Assembly (NCBI RefSeq): GCF_028868675.1
Contig: NZ_JAGWUA010000019.1
Coordinates: 1-40,405 of the forward strand
DNA length: 40,405 nt
Direction of reading: 5' to 3'
From: Bradyrhizobium sp.
GTDB lineage: Bacteria; Pseudomonadota; Alphaproteobacteria; Rhizobiales; Xanthobacteraceae
Shown: positions 8,963 through 17,336 of the stretch, piece by piece
Numbering within the stretch: position 1 is the stretch's first letter
How the letters are laid out: every line of letters starts with the position of its first letter
Made by a program: the position numbers and the translations under genes
Notes under the pieces: generated by a model
Seen by the model: the letters and a program-made list of their open reading frames with translations, nothing else
Told to the model about the DNA's origin: nothing
Database searches by the model: none

Positions 8963-9914
8963 GGGTTCACCCGTCCGGGGGCTCGGTACCGTCTTCGTGA
9001 AGGAGCTTGCCGATCACACCTCGAGCGTCCGCATGCTGATGCTGGAGCTCCTGATCCTGTTCACCGCGCTCGCCGCGCTCTACGAGGCCATCACGAGCCT
9101 CCGGCAGAACACGGCGGAAGATCCTTTCCTCCTGTTGCGGCTCTTCACCATCGATCAGGCGCCGCTGCCCTCCTTTGTCGCCGTCCTCGGCTTCCTGATT
9201 CCGCTGATGGCGATCGGGCTCGGCTTCGACGCCGTCAACAGCGAGCACAACCGGCGCACGCTGTCGCGTATATTGGCGCAGCCGATCTACCGCGACGCGC
9301 TGCTGATGGGGAAATATCTCGCTGCGCTCGCCACCATCGGCATCAGCCTGGCCGCGCTGTGGCTCCTGGTCATCGGGCTCGGTCTCATCTTCCTCGGCGT
9401 GCCGCCGGGCGGCGAAGAGATCGCGCGCTCGCTGGTGTTCCTGGTGGTGGCGATCTTTTACGCCGGCGTCTGGCTGTCGCTCGCGATGCTGCTGTCGATC
9501 GTGTTCCGCTCCCCGGCGACGGCCGCACTGGTCTCGCTCGGCATCTGGCTGTTCCTGACCGTGCTGTGGCCGATGCTGGCGCCCGCCATCGCGCAAGCGG
9601 TCGCGCCGCCCGACCCGCGCTATGCGCTGCTGGGGTTGAGCGATCCGGCGACGTCGATATGGACGCAGGAGCTGCAGCGGCTGTCGCCGAACGACCTGTT
9701 CGGCGAGGCGATGCTCGCGGTGTTGTCGCCGACCACGCGCACGCTCGGCCCCGTCTTCCTCGACCAGCTCCGCGGCGCGGTGATGGGCGCGCCGCTGCCA
9801 TTCGGCGAAAGCATGATGATCGCCTGGCCGCAGACGGTCGGCCTCGTCGCCGGCACCATCATCCTGTTCGCGTTCGGCTACGTCCTGTTCCAGCGCCAGG
9901 AGGTGCGCGCGTAG
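8952..9914 (+). CDS. ABC-2 type permease (NosY-like)
   Basis: A 320-residue membrane protein with about six hydrophobic segments. The pattern is that of NosY-type ABC-2 permeases: an N-terminal helix ([16 protein letters not shown]), a periplasmic loop, a second helix near [20 protein letters not shown], then the conserved cytoplasmic '[19 protein letters not shown]' type coupling region, and four further helices. I prefer ATG 8952 because TGGAGG (8938-8943) lies 8 bases upstream; ATG 8937 would add five residues. It overlaps the ATPase gene by 11 bases. Large loops between helices 5 and 6 (around [14 protein letters not shown]) may face the NEW3 protein. Confidence 0.9.
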   Translation: MRREGSPVRGLGTVFVKELADHTSSVRMLMLELLILFTALAALYEAITSLRQNTAEDPFLLLRLFTIDQAPLPSFVAVLGFLIPLMAIGLGFDAVNSEHNRRTLSRILAQPIYRDALLMGKYLAALATIGISLAALWLLVIGLGLIFLGVPPGGEEIARSLVFLVVAIFYAGVWLSLAMLLSIVFRSPATAALVSLGIWLFLTVLWPMLAPAIAQAVAPPDPRYALLGLSDPATSIWTQELQRLSPNDLFGEAMLAVLSPTTRTLGPVFLDQLRGAVMGAPLPFGESMMIAWPQTVGLVAGTIILFAFGYVLFQRQEVRA

Positions 9915-9925
9915 GGGAGGAAGAT

Positions 9926-11485
9926 CTATCGCCCACCCACCTTCTGCCACAGCCACTTCGCCACCGCATCCGGCGACGAGTTCGCGTCGTTGCCGCTGGC
10001 GCGCAAATTGGCTTCGCGCATGGTGGCGATGTCGATCTTGCCGAGCAGCGGCGTGAGCGCGGCCTTCAGTCGTTCGTCGGCTGCGCGCTTCGGCGCAAGC
10101 AGCAGGATCGCGTCGTAGGGCGGGATCGCGTGCCTGGGATCGTCGAGCGTCACGAGGTCGTATTTCGCGATCAGACCGTCCGAGGTGTAGCCCGCGATGA
10201 CGTCGACCTCGCCGGAGGCCGCAGCTGCATACATGAAATCCGGCTGCATCTGGCGCTGGGCACGGAAGGCGAGGCCGTATGCCTTCTGCAGCGCCGCCCA
10301 TTCCGGACGCGAGAAGAACTCGTAGTCGCCTGCGATCGACAGCGTCGGCGCATGCGCGGCGAGATCGGCGATCGAGCGGATCCGAAGCGCCTCCGCGCGC
10401 CGGCGCGGCATCACCAAGGCATAGGCGTTCTCGAAGCCGAGCTCGCCGAGCAGGGTGATCTTGTCCCCGGCGAGCGCGGTCTTCAATTCGGCCAGCAGCT
10501 CCTTGCGCGGCTCGATCTCGCTACGGTGCAGCTGGTTGAGCCAGAGCGTGCCGGAATAGTCGATGTAGACGTCGATGTCGCCGGCCTCCAGCGCCGCGAA
10601 GATCACGTTCGAGCCGAGACCGGCGCGCGTGGTCGCGGCAAGGCCGGCCGCCTGCAGGCGATCCCGGATCAGGGCCGACAGCACATATTGCTCGGCAAAC
10701 GTCTTGGCGCCGATCACATAGGCCGTCGAGTTGCGCGCCTGCGACGGCACCAGCGTTGCGGCGACCAGCGCCGCGATGCCGAGCCCGCCGAGCGCGGCGC
10801 GCAGGCGGCTGCGTCGTCGCAAGCCGGTCTCGATCAGGCCGAGCAACTGGTCGACCGCGAGCGCCAGCGCGGCGGAGGCGATGCAGCCGAACAGCACGAA
10901 CACCCAGTTCTGGGTCTGCAGGCCCGCGAAAATGTAGTTGCCGAGGCTGGTCTGGCCGATCGGCGTCGACAGCGTCGCGGTGCCGATCACCCACACCGCG
11001 GCGGTACGGATGCCCGCCATCATCACTGGCAGCGCCAGCGGCAGCTCGACCATGATGAGCGATTGCCGCGGCGTCATGCCGACGCCTCGCGCGGCTTCCA
11101 GCAGGGCGGCGTCGATGCCGTTCAGGCCGGTGATGCCGTTGCGCAGCACCGGCAGCATGGAATAGAGCGCCAGCGCCAGCATCGCCGGCAGGAAGCCGAA
11201 GGCCGAGAAGGAGAAGTCGAACCAGGACAGCGTTACGGCGGCCGCGAGCAGCAGAAGCGGATAGAACAGCGCGAGCAGCGCCAGTCCGGGCACGGTCTGC
11301 ACGACGCTGGCGAGCGCGAGCAAAACGCTCCGCGCCACCGGGCGGTTGCGGCAGAGGATTGCAAGCGGCAGGCCAAGCGCGAGACCGAGCGCGAGCGCGG
11401 CGAGGCTTACCCGGACGTGATTGCCGAGATAGTCGGGCAAATGGGCCAGCGCCTCGCCCCAGCGCGGATCGGAGACGAAACTCAT
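9926..11485 (-). CDS. Fused osmoprotectant ABC permease and substrate-binding protein
   Basis: A 519-residue fusion. Residues 1-about 220 form a ProW/OpuCB-type permease with the EAA loop at 130-140 (EAARGVGMTPRQ). A further hydrophobic segment at about 229-249 leads into an OpuAC/ProX-type binding domain (about 255-519; GAKTFAEQYVLSALI, then NVIFAALEAGDIDVYIDYSGT). That segment both anchors and exports the binding domain, so it sits tethered to the transporter at the periplasmic face. The family imports glycine betaine, choline or similar quaternary compounds for osmoprotection. The stop is 11 bases from the stop of the opposing permease gene, and the start overlaps the ATPase gene by 4 bases (ATGA, 11482-11485). 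With the ATPase it forms a complete two-gene importer. Confidence 0.93.
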   Translation of the reverse strand: MSFVSDPRWGEALAHLPDYLGNHVRVSLAALALGLALGLPLAILCRNRPVARSVLLALASVVQTVPGLALLALFYPLLLLAAAVTLSWFDFSFSAFGFLPAMLALALYSMLPVLRNGITGLNGIDAALLEAARGVGMTPRQSLIMVELPLALPVMMAGIRTAAVWVIGTATLSTPIGQTSLGNYIFAGLQTQNWVFVLFGCIASAALALAVDQLLGLIETGLRRRSRLRAALGGLGIAALVAATLVPSQARNSTAYVIGAKTFAEQYVLSALIRDRLQAAGLAATTRAGLGSNVIFAALEAGDIDVYIDYSGTLWLNQLHRSEIEPRKELLAELKTALAGDKITLLGELGFENAYALVMPRRRAEALRIRSIADLAAHAPTLSIAGDYEFFSRPEWAALQKAYGLAFRAQRQMQPDFMYAAAASGEVDVIAGYTSDGLIAKYDLVTLDDPRHAIPPYDAILLLAPKRAADERLKAALTPLLGKIDIATMREANLRASGNDANSSPDAVAKWLWQKVGGR

Positions 11486-12267
11486 GCCGCGCCATCCTGC
11501 GGCAGCGCCGCGTTCAGCCGTTCGGCCTGGCGGCGCGGCGCGCGCAACAACTCCGCCACATACGCATCCGCGCTGCGCGCGAGCTCGGCCGGTGCGCCCT
11601 GCGCCAGCAGCCGCCCTTCGCGCATCACCGCGATGCGGTCGGCGAGCAGGATCGCTTCGGTCATGTCATGGGTGATCATGACGGTGGTCAGCCCGAGCGT
11701 GCGGTGCAGGCTGCAATAATCCTCGGCGAGCGCGTCGCGGGTGAGGGGATCGAGCGCGCCGAACGGCTCGTCCATCAGCACGATGCGCGGGCGGGCCGCG
11801 AGCGCCCGCGCCACGCCGACGCGCTGGCGCTGTCCGCCGGACAAGGCCTCGGGCAGCCGATCGCGATGCGCGGCGCGGTCGAGCCGGACCAGATCGAGCA
11901 GTTCGTCGACCCGCGCGGCAATCTCCGGCGCGGGCAGGGCGAGCAGCCTCGGCGTGATGCCGATATTGTCGGCGACGCTCAAATGCGGAAACAACCCGCC
12001 GTTCTGGAAGACGTAACCGATGCGGTGGCGCAGGGCGACCGGGTCGACCCCTCGCACGTCCTCGCCTTCGACGGTGATCCGGCCGCCATCCGCCTCGATC
12101 AGGCGGTTGGTCAGCCGCAACAGCGTGGTCTTGCCGGAGCCGGAGCCCCCGACGATGGCGACGAATTCGCCCTCCGCGATGTCGAGCGAGACGTCGTCGA
12201 CGGCGGCCACACGGCCAAAACTCTTTGCGACATGCGCATAGCCGATTGCCGTCTGCGATCGAGCCAC
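11482..12267 (-). CDS. Osmoprotectant ABC transporter ATP-binding protein
   Basis: A 261-residue importer ATPase: Walker A GGSGSGKT (40-47), signature LSGGQRQRVGVARAL, Walker B IVLMDEPFGALD, and the switch region MITHDMTEA. The MTEA and GALDPLTR wording is that of the OpuCA/ProV/YehX group. It lacks the C-terminal CBS pair that many OpuA/OpuCA ATPases use to sense ionic strength, so direct osmosensing by this subunit is unlikely. It is the first gene of a two-gene minus-strand unit, overlapping the fused permease gene by ATGA. The 128-base spacer to the divergent NMT1-type ATPase holds both promoters. Confidence 0.93.
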   Translation of the reverse strand: MARSQTAIGYAHVAKSFGRVAAVDDVSLDIAEGEFVAIVGGSGSGKTTLLRLTNRLIEADGGRITVEGEDVRGVDPVALRHRIGYVFQNGGLFPHLSVADNIGITPRLLALPAPEIAARVDELLDLVRLDRAAHRDRLPEALSGGQRQRVGVARALAARPRIVLMDEPFGALDPLTRDALAEDYCSLHRTLGLTTVMITHDMTEAILLADRIAVMREGRLLAQGAPAELARSADAYVAELLRAPRRQAERLNAALPQDGAA

Positions 12268-12395
12268 GTCTTACCCTTCCCCTCCATGCCCTCCAGGGAG
12301 GGACACGTGCAGCCGTTCATGCCTAGCACGGCGGGCCGCTCGATTGAACTTGGCCGTGCAAGACGGTAAGGCATGCCCCTGAGCGCGGAGGAAAC

Positions 12396-13220
12396 ATGCA
12401 GACAACGACGCCCACGGCGGTGGCGCTGGAGGATACCAAGGTCGCATTCCGGCTCGGGGACGGCCGTGTCTATACGGCGGTGGAAGAGGCGCATCTTGCG
12501 GTCGCGCCGGGCGAGTTCGTCGCCATCGTCGGGCCGACCGGCTGCGGCAAGTCCACGCTGCTCAACGTCGCCGCCGGCCTGCTCAAGCCTGCGTCGGGCC
12601 GCGTCAGGGTGTTCGACCGGCCGCTGGCCGGCCTCAACCGCGACGCGGGCTACCTGTTCCAGGCCGACGCGCTGTTCCCCTGGAAGACGGCGATCGACAA
12701 TGTCGCGATCGGGCTCGAGATCAAGGGCGCGCCGCGGGCCATGGCGCTGGAGCGTGCACAGGGCTGGCTGACCTCGGTCGGACTCGGCGCGTTCGCCAAC
12801 CGCTACCCGCACATGTTGTCCGGGGGCCAGCGCAAGCGCGTGGCGCTGGCGCAGGTGCTGATCCGCGATCCAAAAATCCTGCTGATGGACGAGCCGTTCG
12901 GTCCGCTCGACGCCCAGACCCGGCAGGTCATGGGCAATCTGCTGCTCGAACTCTGGAGCGCCGATCGCAAGGCCGTGCTGTTCGTCACCCATGACCTGGA
13001 GGAGGCGATCGCGCTCGCCGACCGCGTCGTCATCATGTCGGCAGGTCCATCCTCGCGCATCATCGGCGACTGGCGCGTGGCGTTGCCCCGTCCACGCGAC
13101 ATCTTTGAGGTGCGGCTCGACAGGGAATTTCACGCGCTGCACCGGGAGATCTGGAGCGTGCTCAAGGACGAGGTGATGAAGGGCTACGCGCAATCCTCTC
13201 AAGCCATGGAGGCGGTGTGA
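12396..13220 (+). CDS. ABC transporter ATP-binding protein (nitrate/sulfonate/NMT1 type)
   Basis: A 274-residue ATPase with Walker A GPTGCGKS (46-53), signature LSGGQRKRVALAQ, Walker B ILLMDEPFGPLD and switch VTHDLEEAIALADR. The GPTGCGKST and DLEEAI forms are typical of the SsuB/TauB/NrtD/ThiZ group, which drives uptake of sulfonates, nitrate, taurine or pyrimidine precursors. GGAGG at 12386-12390 supports the ATG. Its stop (TGA) shares one base with the start of the permease gene (TGATG), so the two are coupled. Substrate is unassigned. Confidence 0.93.
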   Translation: MQTTTPTAVALEDTKVAFRLGDGRVYTAVEEAHLAVAPGEFVAIVGPTGCGKSTLLNVAAGLLKPASGRVRVFDRPLAGLNRDAGYLFQADALFPWKTAIDNVAIGLEIKGAPRAMALERAQGWLTSVGLGAFANRYPHMLSGGQRKRVALAQVLIRDPKILLMDEPFGPLDAQTRQVMGNLLLELWSADRKAVLFVTHDLEEAIALADRVVIMSAGPSSRIIGDWRVALPRPRDIFEVRLDREFHALHREIWSVLKDEVMKGYAQSSQAMEAV

Positions 13221-14008
13221 TGTCGCGTCTCACGCTGCTCTCGCTGCAATTGCTGGTCGCCATCGTCGCCATCGTGCTCTGGCAATTTTTCTCCGCCATC
13301 CCCGTGTTCGGCAAGATTTTGCTGCCGCCGTTCTTCTTCTCGAACCCGGTCGACGTGTTCAGCCAGATCGTCAAATGGTTTTCCACCGGCGTGATCTGGA
13401 GGCACCTCGCCATCACGCTGTGGGAATCGATCCTCGCGTTTGCGATCGGATCGCTCGGCGGCATCATGGTCGGCTTCTGGTTCGCGCGTCAGCCGCGGGT
13501 CGCGGCGGTGTTCGACCCCTACGTGAAGATGATCAACGCGCTGCCGCGCGTCGTGCTGGCGCCGATCTTCACGCTGTGGCTCGGGCTCGGCATCTGGTCC
13601 AAGGTCGCACTCGGCGTGACGCTGGTGTTCTTCATCGTTTTCTTCAACGTCTACCAGGGCGTGAAGGAGGTCAGCCGCACCGTGCTCGACAACGGCCGCA
13701 TGCTCGGGATGAGCGAGCGGCAGTTGATGCGCCACGTCTACTGGCCCTCGGCGCTGTCCTGGATGTTCTCCTCGCTGCACACTTCGGTCGGCTTCGCGGT
13801 GGTCGGCGCCGTGGTCGGCGAGTATCTGGGGTCGGCGGCCGGCCTCGGCTATCTGATCCAGCAGGCCGAGGGCATCTTCGACGTCGCCGGCGTGTTCGCA
13901 GGCATGTTCGTGCTGTCGGCTTTCGTCATCCTGATCGACATGGGCGTCACGCTGGTGGAGCGTCGGCTCCTGGTGTGGCGACCGATGGCGGCCGACGGGC
14001 GGGGCTAG
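13220..14008 (+). CDS. ABC transporter permease (SsuC/TauC type)
   Basis: A 262-residue inner-membrane permease with about six helices. The coupling loop reads 'VSRTVLDNGRMLGMSERQLM', matching the EAA region of nitrate/sulfonate-type permeases, and the core ALPRVVLAPIFTLWLGLGIWSK is diagnostic for this group. The ATG at 13220 overlaps the ATPase stop by one base; a GTG directly before it (13217) is less likely as start. It forms the channel for the ligand captured by the binding protein that follows 104 bases downstream. Confidence 0.93.
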   Translation: MSRLTLLSLQLLVAIVAIVLWQFFSAIPVFGKILLPPFFFSNPVDVFSQIVKWFSTGVIWRHLAITLWESILAFAIGSLGGIMVGFWFARQPRVAAVFDPYVKMINALPRVVLAPIFTLWLGLGIWSKVALGVTLVFFIVFFNVYQGVKEVSRTVLDNGRMLGMSERQLMRHVYWPSALSWMFSSLHTSVGFAVVGAVVGEYLGSAAGLGYLIQQAEGIFDVAGVFAGMFVLSAFVILIDMGVTLVERRLLVWRPMAADGRG

Positions 14009-14112
14009 GCATGACGAGGTCGCCGGGCTTCACCGGCACCCTCCTCGTCGCCGGGTTGCGCTTCTCAAGCCTCGGGCGCTGCTCTATGGTGCCGCCGGTA
14101 CGGAGGAAACCA

Positions 14113-15138
14113 ATGAAGAACACTTTTGCCCGGCTCGCGGGCGCGCTGCTCGCTATCACCTTGTCGACCGGTCTTGCTGCAGCGCAAAGCAAGGTCACGA
14201 TTGCGGTCGGCGGCGGTGCCTGCCTGTGCTATCTGCCCACGGTGCTCGCCAAGCAGCTCGGGGAATTCGACAAGGCCGGCGTCAACGTCGATCTCGTCGA
14301 CCTCAAGGGCGGCTCGGATGCACTCAAGGCCGTGCTCGGCGGCAGCGCCGACGTGGTCTCCGGCTATTTCGACCATTGCGTCAACCTCGCCGCCAAGAAG
14401 CAGGAGCTTCAGGCCTTCGTCGTCTATGACCGCTATCCCGGCCTCGTGCTGGTGGTGTCGCCCTCGCACACCGGCGAGATCAAGTCGGTCAAGGACCTCG
14501 CCGGCAAGAAGGTCGGCGTCAGCGCGCCCGGCTCCTCCACCGACTTCTTCCTGAAATATCTCCTGAAGAAGAACGGGCTCGATCCCGCCGGCACGGCCGT
14601 GATCGGCGTCGGGCTCGGCGCAACCGCCGTGGCGGCGATGGAGCAGGGCCAGATCGATGCCGCCGTGATGCTCGATCCCTCCGTCACCGTGCTGCAGGGA
14701 AGCCACAAGGACCTGCGCATCCTCAGCGACACCCGCACGCAAAAGGACACGCTCGAGACCTTCGGCGGCGAATATCCGGGCGGCGCACTCTATTCGACGG
14801 CGGCCTGGATCGGCGGCCACCAGAAGGAGACGCAGGCGCTCACCAACGCGATCGTCAGCACGCTTGCCTGGATCCACTCCCATTCGCCCGAGGAGATCAT
14901 GGCGAAGATGCCCGAGGAGACGGTCGGCAAGAACAAGGACCTCTATCTCGCCGCGCTGAAGAACACGATCCCGATGTATTCGGAGACCGGCAAGATGGAT
15001 CCGAAAGGCGCCGATGCCGTGCTCGCGGTGTTCAGCGTCGGCTCGCCCGAGGTCGCCAATGCCAAGGTCGACGTCAGCAAGACCTTCACCAACACGTTCG
15101 TCGAGCAGGCCAGGAAGACCACGGGGAACGCCAAGTAG
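14113..15138 (+). CDS. ABC substrate-binding protein, NMT1/THI5-SsuA type
   Basis: A 341-residue periplasmic protein with a signal peptide (1-24, LAAA-Q) and a two-lobe NMT1/SsuA-like fold: KVTIAVGG at the mature N-terminus, LKGGSDALKAVLGGSADV for lobe one, and the phosphate/anion-binding-like stretch VGVSAPGSSTDFFLKYLL. A Cys-Leu-Cys motif (residues 37-39) near the expected ligand cleft is unusual and could bind metal or form a disulfide with a nearby cysteine in YFDHCVN. GGAGGAA at 14102-14108 supports the start. The ligand could be a sulfonate, pyrimidine precursor or aromatic acid; none can be preferred from sequence. Confidence 0.9.
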   Translation: MKNTFARLAGALLAITLSTGLAAAQSKVTIAVGGGACLCYLPTVLAKQLGEFDKAGVNVDLVDLKGGSDALKAVLGGSADVVSGYFDHCVNLAAKKQELQAFVVYDRYPGLVLVVSPSHTGEIKSVKDLAGKKVGVSAPGSSTDFFLKYLLKKNGLDPAGTAVIGVGLGATAVAAMEQGQIDAAVMLDPSVTVLQGSHKDLRILSDTRTQKDTLETFGGEYPGGALYSTAAWIGGHQKETQALTNAIVSTLAWIHSHSPEEIMAKMPEETVGKNKDLYLAALKNTIPMYSETGKMDPKGADAVLAVFSVGSPEVANAKVDVSKTFTNTFVEQARKTTGNAK

Positions 15139-15153
15139 CGACGTTCGGGCGTC

Positions 15154-15858
15154 ATGACGGAGCCGGTCATCCACCGCGTCACGACGCTTGAGTTCGCCGT
15201 GCGGGACGTCGCGTGGCCGTTCGCCGGGGAACGGCGCGCCGAGATCGCAGCCCATTTCGCCGAGAAGCGGCGCGAACGGCCGCAGATGTGGAATGGTCGC
15301 ATCCTGCTCGGCCGCGCCCCGGTATTCGCGGACGGCCGCTTCGCGGCGACCTATTTCGCGACCGACTTTGCGAGCTTCCTCGCGTGGCGCGACTGGGGCT
15401 TTCCCGACGCCGCCGTGTTCAACGGTTTCGGCATGGGCGCGCTGCGCGGTTCCGACGGCGCTTTCGTCATGGGCGAGATGGGCCAGCACACCGCAAATGC
15501 CGGCCGCATCTATTTCCCGTCCGGCACGCCCGACCTCGACGACGTCAGGGACGGCATGCTCGACATTCCCGGCAGTGTCGTGCGCGAGATCGAGGAGGAG
15601 ACCGGGCTGAAGCCCGGCGACTACCGGGCCGAGCCGCACTGGCATTGCGTGGTCTCGGGCCGCGCGATCGCCCTGATCCGGATCCTCGACGTCGACCTGC
15701 CGGGCGAAGCGATCCGGGGCCGGATCGAGGCCAATCTCGCGGCACAGGCGCAGCCGGAGCTTTCCGCCATTCACCTGGTGCGGGGTACCACCGATCTCAC
15801 CCCGACCATGCCGCGCTTCGTCACGGCCTTCGTGGAGCAGCAGTTCGCCGCGCACTGA
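15154..15858 (+). CDS. Nudix-superfamily protein with half-conserved Nudix box
   Basis: A 234-residue protein. Residues 144-152, REIEEETGL, match the second half of the Nudix box (RE-U-x-EE-x-G-U), which carries the metal-binding glutamates. The expected Gly and Glu of the first half are not in register; the sequence there is VRDGMLDIPGSVV. The fold around it (GEMGQHTANAGRIYFPSGTPD upstream) agrees with Nudix hydrolases acting on nucleoside diphosphate-linked compounds, where the box's first half can vary. The gene begins 15 bases after the NMT1-type binding protein, so it is probably co-transcribed with that importer and may act on its imported ligand or a derivative. That link is inference. 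Confidence 0.78.
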   Translation: MTEPVIHRVTTLEFAVRDVAWPFAGERRAEIAAHFAEKRRERPQMWNGRILLGRAPVFADGRFAATYFATDFASFLAWRDWGFPDAAVFNGFGMGALRGSDGAFVMGEMGQHTANAGRIYFPSGTPDLDDVRDGMLDIPGSVVREIEEETGLKPGDYRAEPHWHCVVSGRAIALIRILDVDLPGEAIRGRIEANLAAQAQPELSAIHLVRGTTDLTPTMPRFVTAFVEQQFAAH

Positions 15859-15917
15859 TGGCGCCGCGTCCGGTTGAGCGGCAAGGTACCCCAGTCATCT
15901 CGCTTCGCTTATTCGGC

Positions 15918-15946
15918 TTGACATCGCCCGGCTCTGCCCCTGTGAT
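15918..15946 (+). promoter_or_regulatory. Sigma70-type promoter of the branched-chain-type importer
   Basis: A perfect -35 hexamer TTGACA (15918-15923), a 17-base spacer and a -10 hexamer TGTGAT (15941-15946; 4 of 6). Transcription would begin near 15953, giving a leader of about 45 bases that contains the AGGGAGG ribosome site before ATG 15997. This is the best promoter seen in the window and separates the liv-type operon from the Nudix gene. Confidence 0.65.
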
Positions 15947-15996
15947 GCAAAGAAAACAACGACGACACCATCACAAGATAGTCCAGGGAGGGTTTG

Positions 15997-17307
15997 ATGC
16001 GCTTGCGCAGAGCTGCCCATTTCGTGCGTGGGCTGTTGGTCGCCGCGGCAGCGACGGGCTTGGCGGTTTCCGCCCAGGCCCAGGAGAAGAAGATCAAGAT
16101 CGGCGTGATTTTCGACCTGACCGGCCCGCTCGCGGGCGGCGGGTCCGAACTCGAATTCATCGGCACCAAGATCGTCCTCGACCAGTTCAGCAAGACCGGC
16201 GTCGAGGGCTACAAGGTCGAGGCGGTCTACGCCGACGCCCAGAGCAAGCCCGACGTCGCCATCAATGAGTCCGTCCGTCTCCTGGAACAGGAGAAGGTCG
16301 ACATGGTGCTCGGCTTCTTCTCCTCCGCGCAATGCGTGCCGGTGGCTGCGCGTGTCGAGCAGTTGAAGAAGTTCATGTGGATGACGACCTGCATCTCGTC
16401 GGCCGTGTTCGATGGCAAGAACTACAAATATGTGTTCCGCCCGCAGGCGAGCGGCGATCAGTTCGGCATGATGACGATGGACTTCATCGCGCAGAACGCC
16501 AAGGCGAAATTCGGCAAGGAGCCGAAGGATCTGCGCGTCGCCATCATCCACGAGGATGGCGCCTATGGCGTCGACGTCGCCAAGGGCAACGTGGCCGGCG
16601 CCGCCAAGGCGGGCTTCAACGTCGTGCTGAAGGAAGGCTATTCGGCCACCGCGCCGGATCTCTCGGCGCTGGTCACCAAGCTGAAGCGCGCCAAGCCAGA
16701 CGTGATCTTCCACACCGGTTACAATCCCGACATCACGCTGTTCGCGCGCCAGGCCCGCGAGCAAGGGCTGAAGTTTGGCGCGCTTGTCGGGCACGGAGCG
16801 GGCTACGGCGTCTACGAGAAGCTCAAGGAGGGGCTTGGCGTCGACGCCAATTACGTCTTCAACACCGACCCGATCTCGATCTGGCTCGCCAACCAGAAGA
16901 CGATGGATCCGAAGCTCGCGCCCGTCATCAAGACGGTCGGCGAGGAGTTCGACAAGATCAAGCCGGGCGTTGCCATCCGTTCGGCCCATGTCGGTATCGG
17001 CGCCTCCAATACCTACGTCTTCATGGCCGACGTGCTGCCGCGCGCGATCAAGAAATATGGCGGCATCGATCCCGAGGCGCTGCGCAAGGCGGCGCTCGAT
17101 ACCGACCTTCCGGAAGGCGGCACGATGCTGGGCTTCGGCGTGAAGTTCTACGGCGAGGGAACGCCGATGGCGGGCCAGAACGAGCGCTCCTTCCCGGTCG
17201 TGATCCAGTATGTCGACGACAAGTCGTATGTGGTGTGGCCGAAGAGCCAGGCGCAGCGCGAAGCCGTGCTGCCACTGCCGAAGGGCACCACCTACAGCAA
17301 CCAGTAA
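15997..17307 (+). CDS. Branched-chain amino acid-type ABC substrate-binding protein (LivJ-like)
   Basis: A 436-residue periplasmic binding protein with a signal peptide (about 1-28, VSAQA-Q), followed by KIGVIFDLTGPLAGGGSE, the hallmark opening of Leu/Ile/Val-type (peripla_BP_6) binding proteins. Other family blocks are 'VRLLEQEKVDMVLGFFSS' and 'DPEALRKAALDTD'. This superfamily also binds amides, urea, hydroxybenzoates and other acids, so the ligand is open. The ATG at 15997 has AGGGAGG 6 bases upstream; a TTG at 15994 is in frame but less likely. It is the first gene of a six-gene unit with its own promoter at 15918. Confidence 0.93.
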   Translation: MRLRRAAHFVRGLLVAAAATGLAVSAQAQEKKIKIGVIFDLTGPLAGGGSELEFIGTKIVLDQFSKTGVEGYKVEAVYADAQSKPDVAINESVRLLEQEKVDMVLGFFSSAQCVPVAARVEQLKKFMWMTTCISSAVFDGKNYKYVFRPQASGDQFGMMTMDFIAQNAKAKFGKEPKDLRVAIIHEDGAYGVDVAKGNVAGAAKAGFNVVLKEGYSATAPDLSALVTKLKRAKPDVIFHTGYNPDITLFARQAREQGLKFGALVGHGAGYGVYEKLKEGLGVDANYVFNTDPISIWLANQKTMDPKLAPVIKTVGEEFDKIKPGVAIRSAHVGIGASNTYVFMADVLPRAIKKYGGIDPEALRKAALDTDLPEGGTMLGFGVKFYGEGTPMAGQNERSFPVVIQYVDDKSYVVWPKSQAQREAVLPLPKGTTYSNQ

Positions 17308-17336
17308 CGCGTGCCTCGCAAACGGGGAGAGTGGCG

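Noticed and set aside
9914..11719. Long plus-strand frame running from the ABC-2 permease into the osmoprotectant genes
   Set aside because: It lies opposite two clear transporter genes and encodes low-complexity Arg/Gly/Gln-rich sequence, a shadow effect of high GC.
12344..12372. TTGAAC-N17-TAAGGC as promoter of the NMT1-type importer
   Set aside because: The -10 matches consensus at only two positions, too weak to list as a feature.
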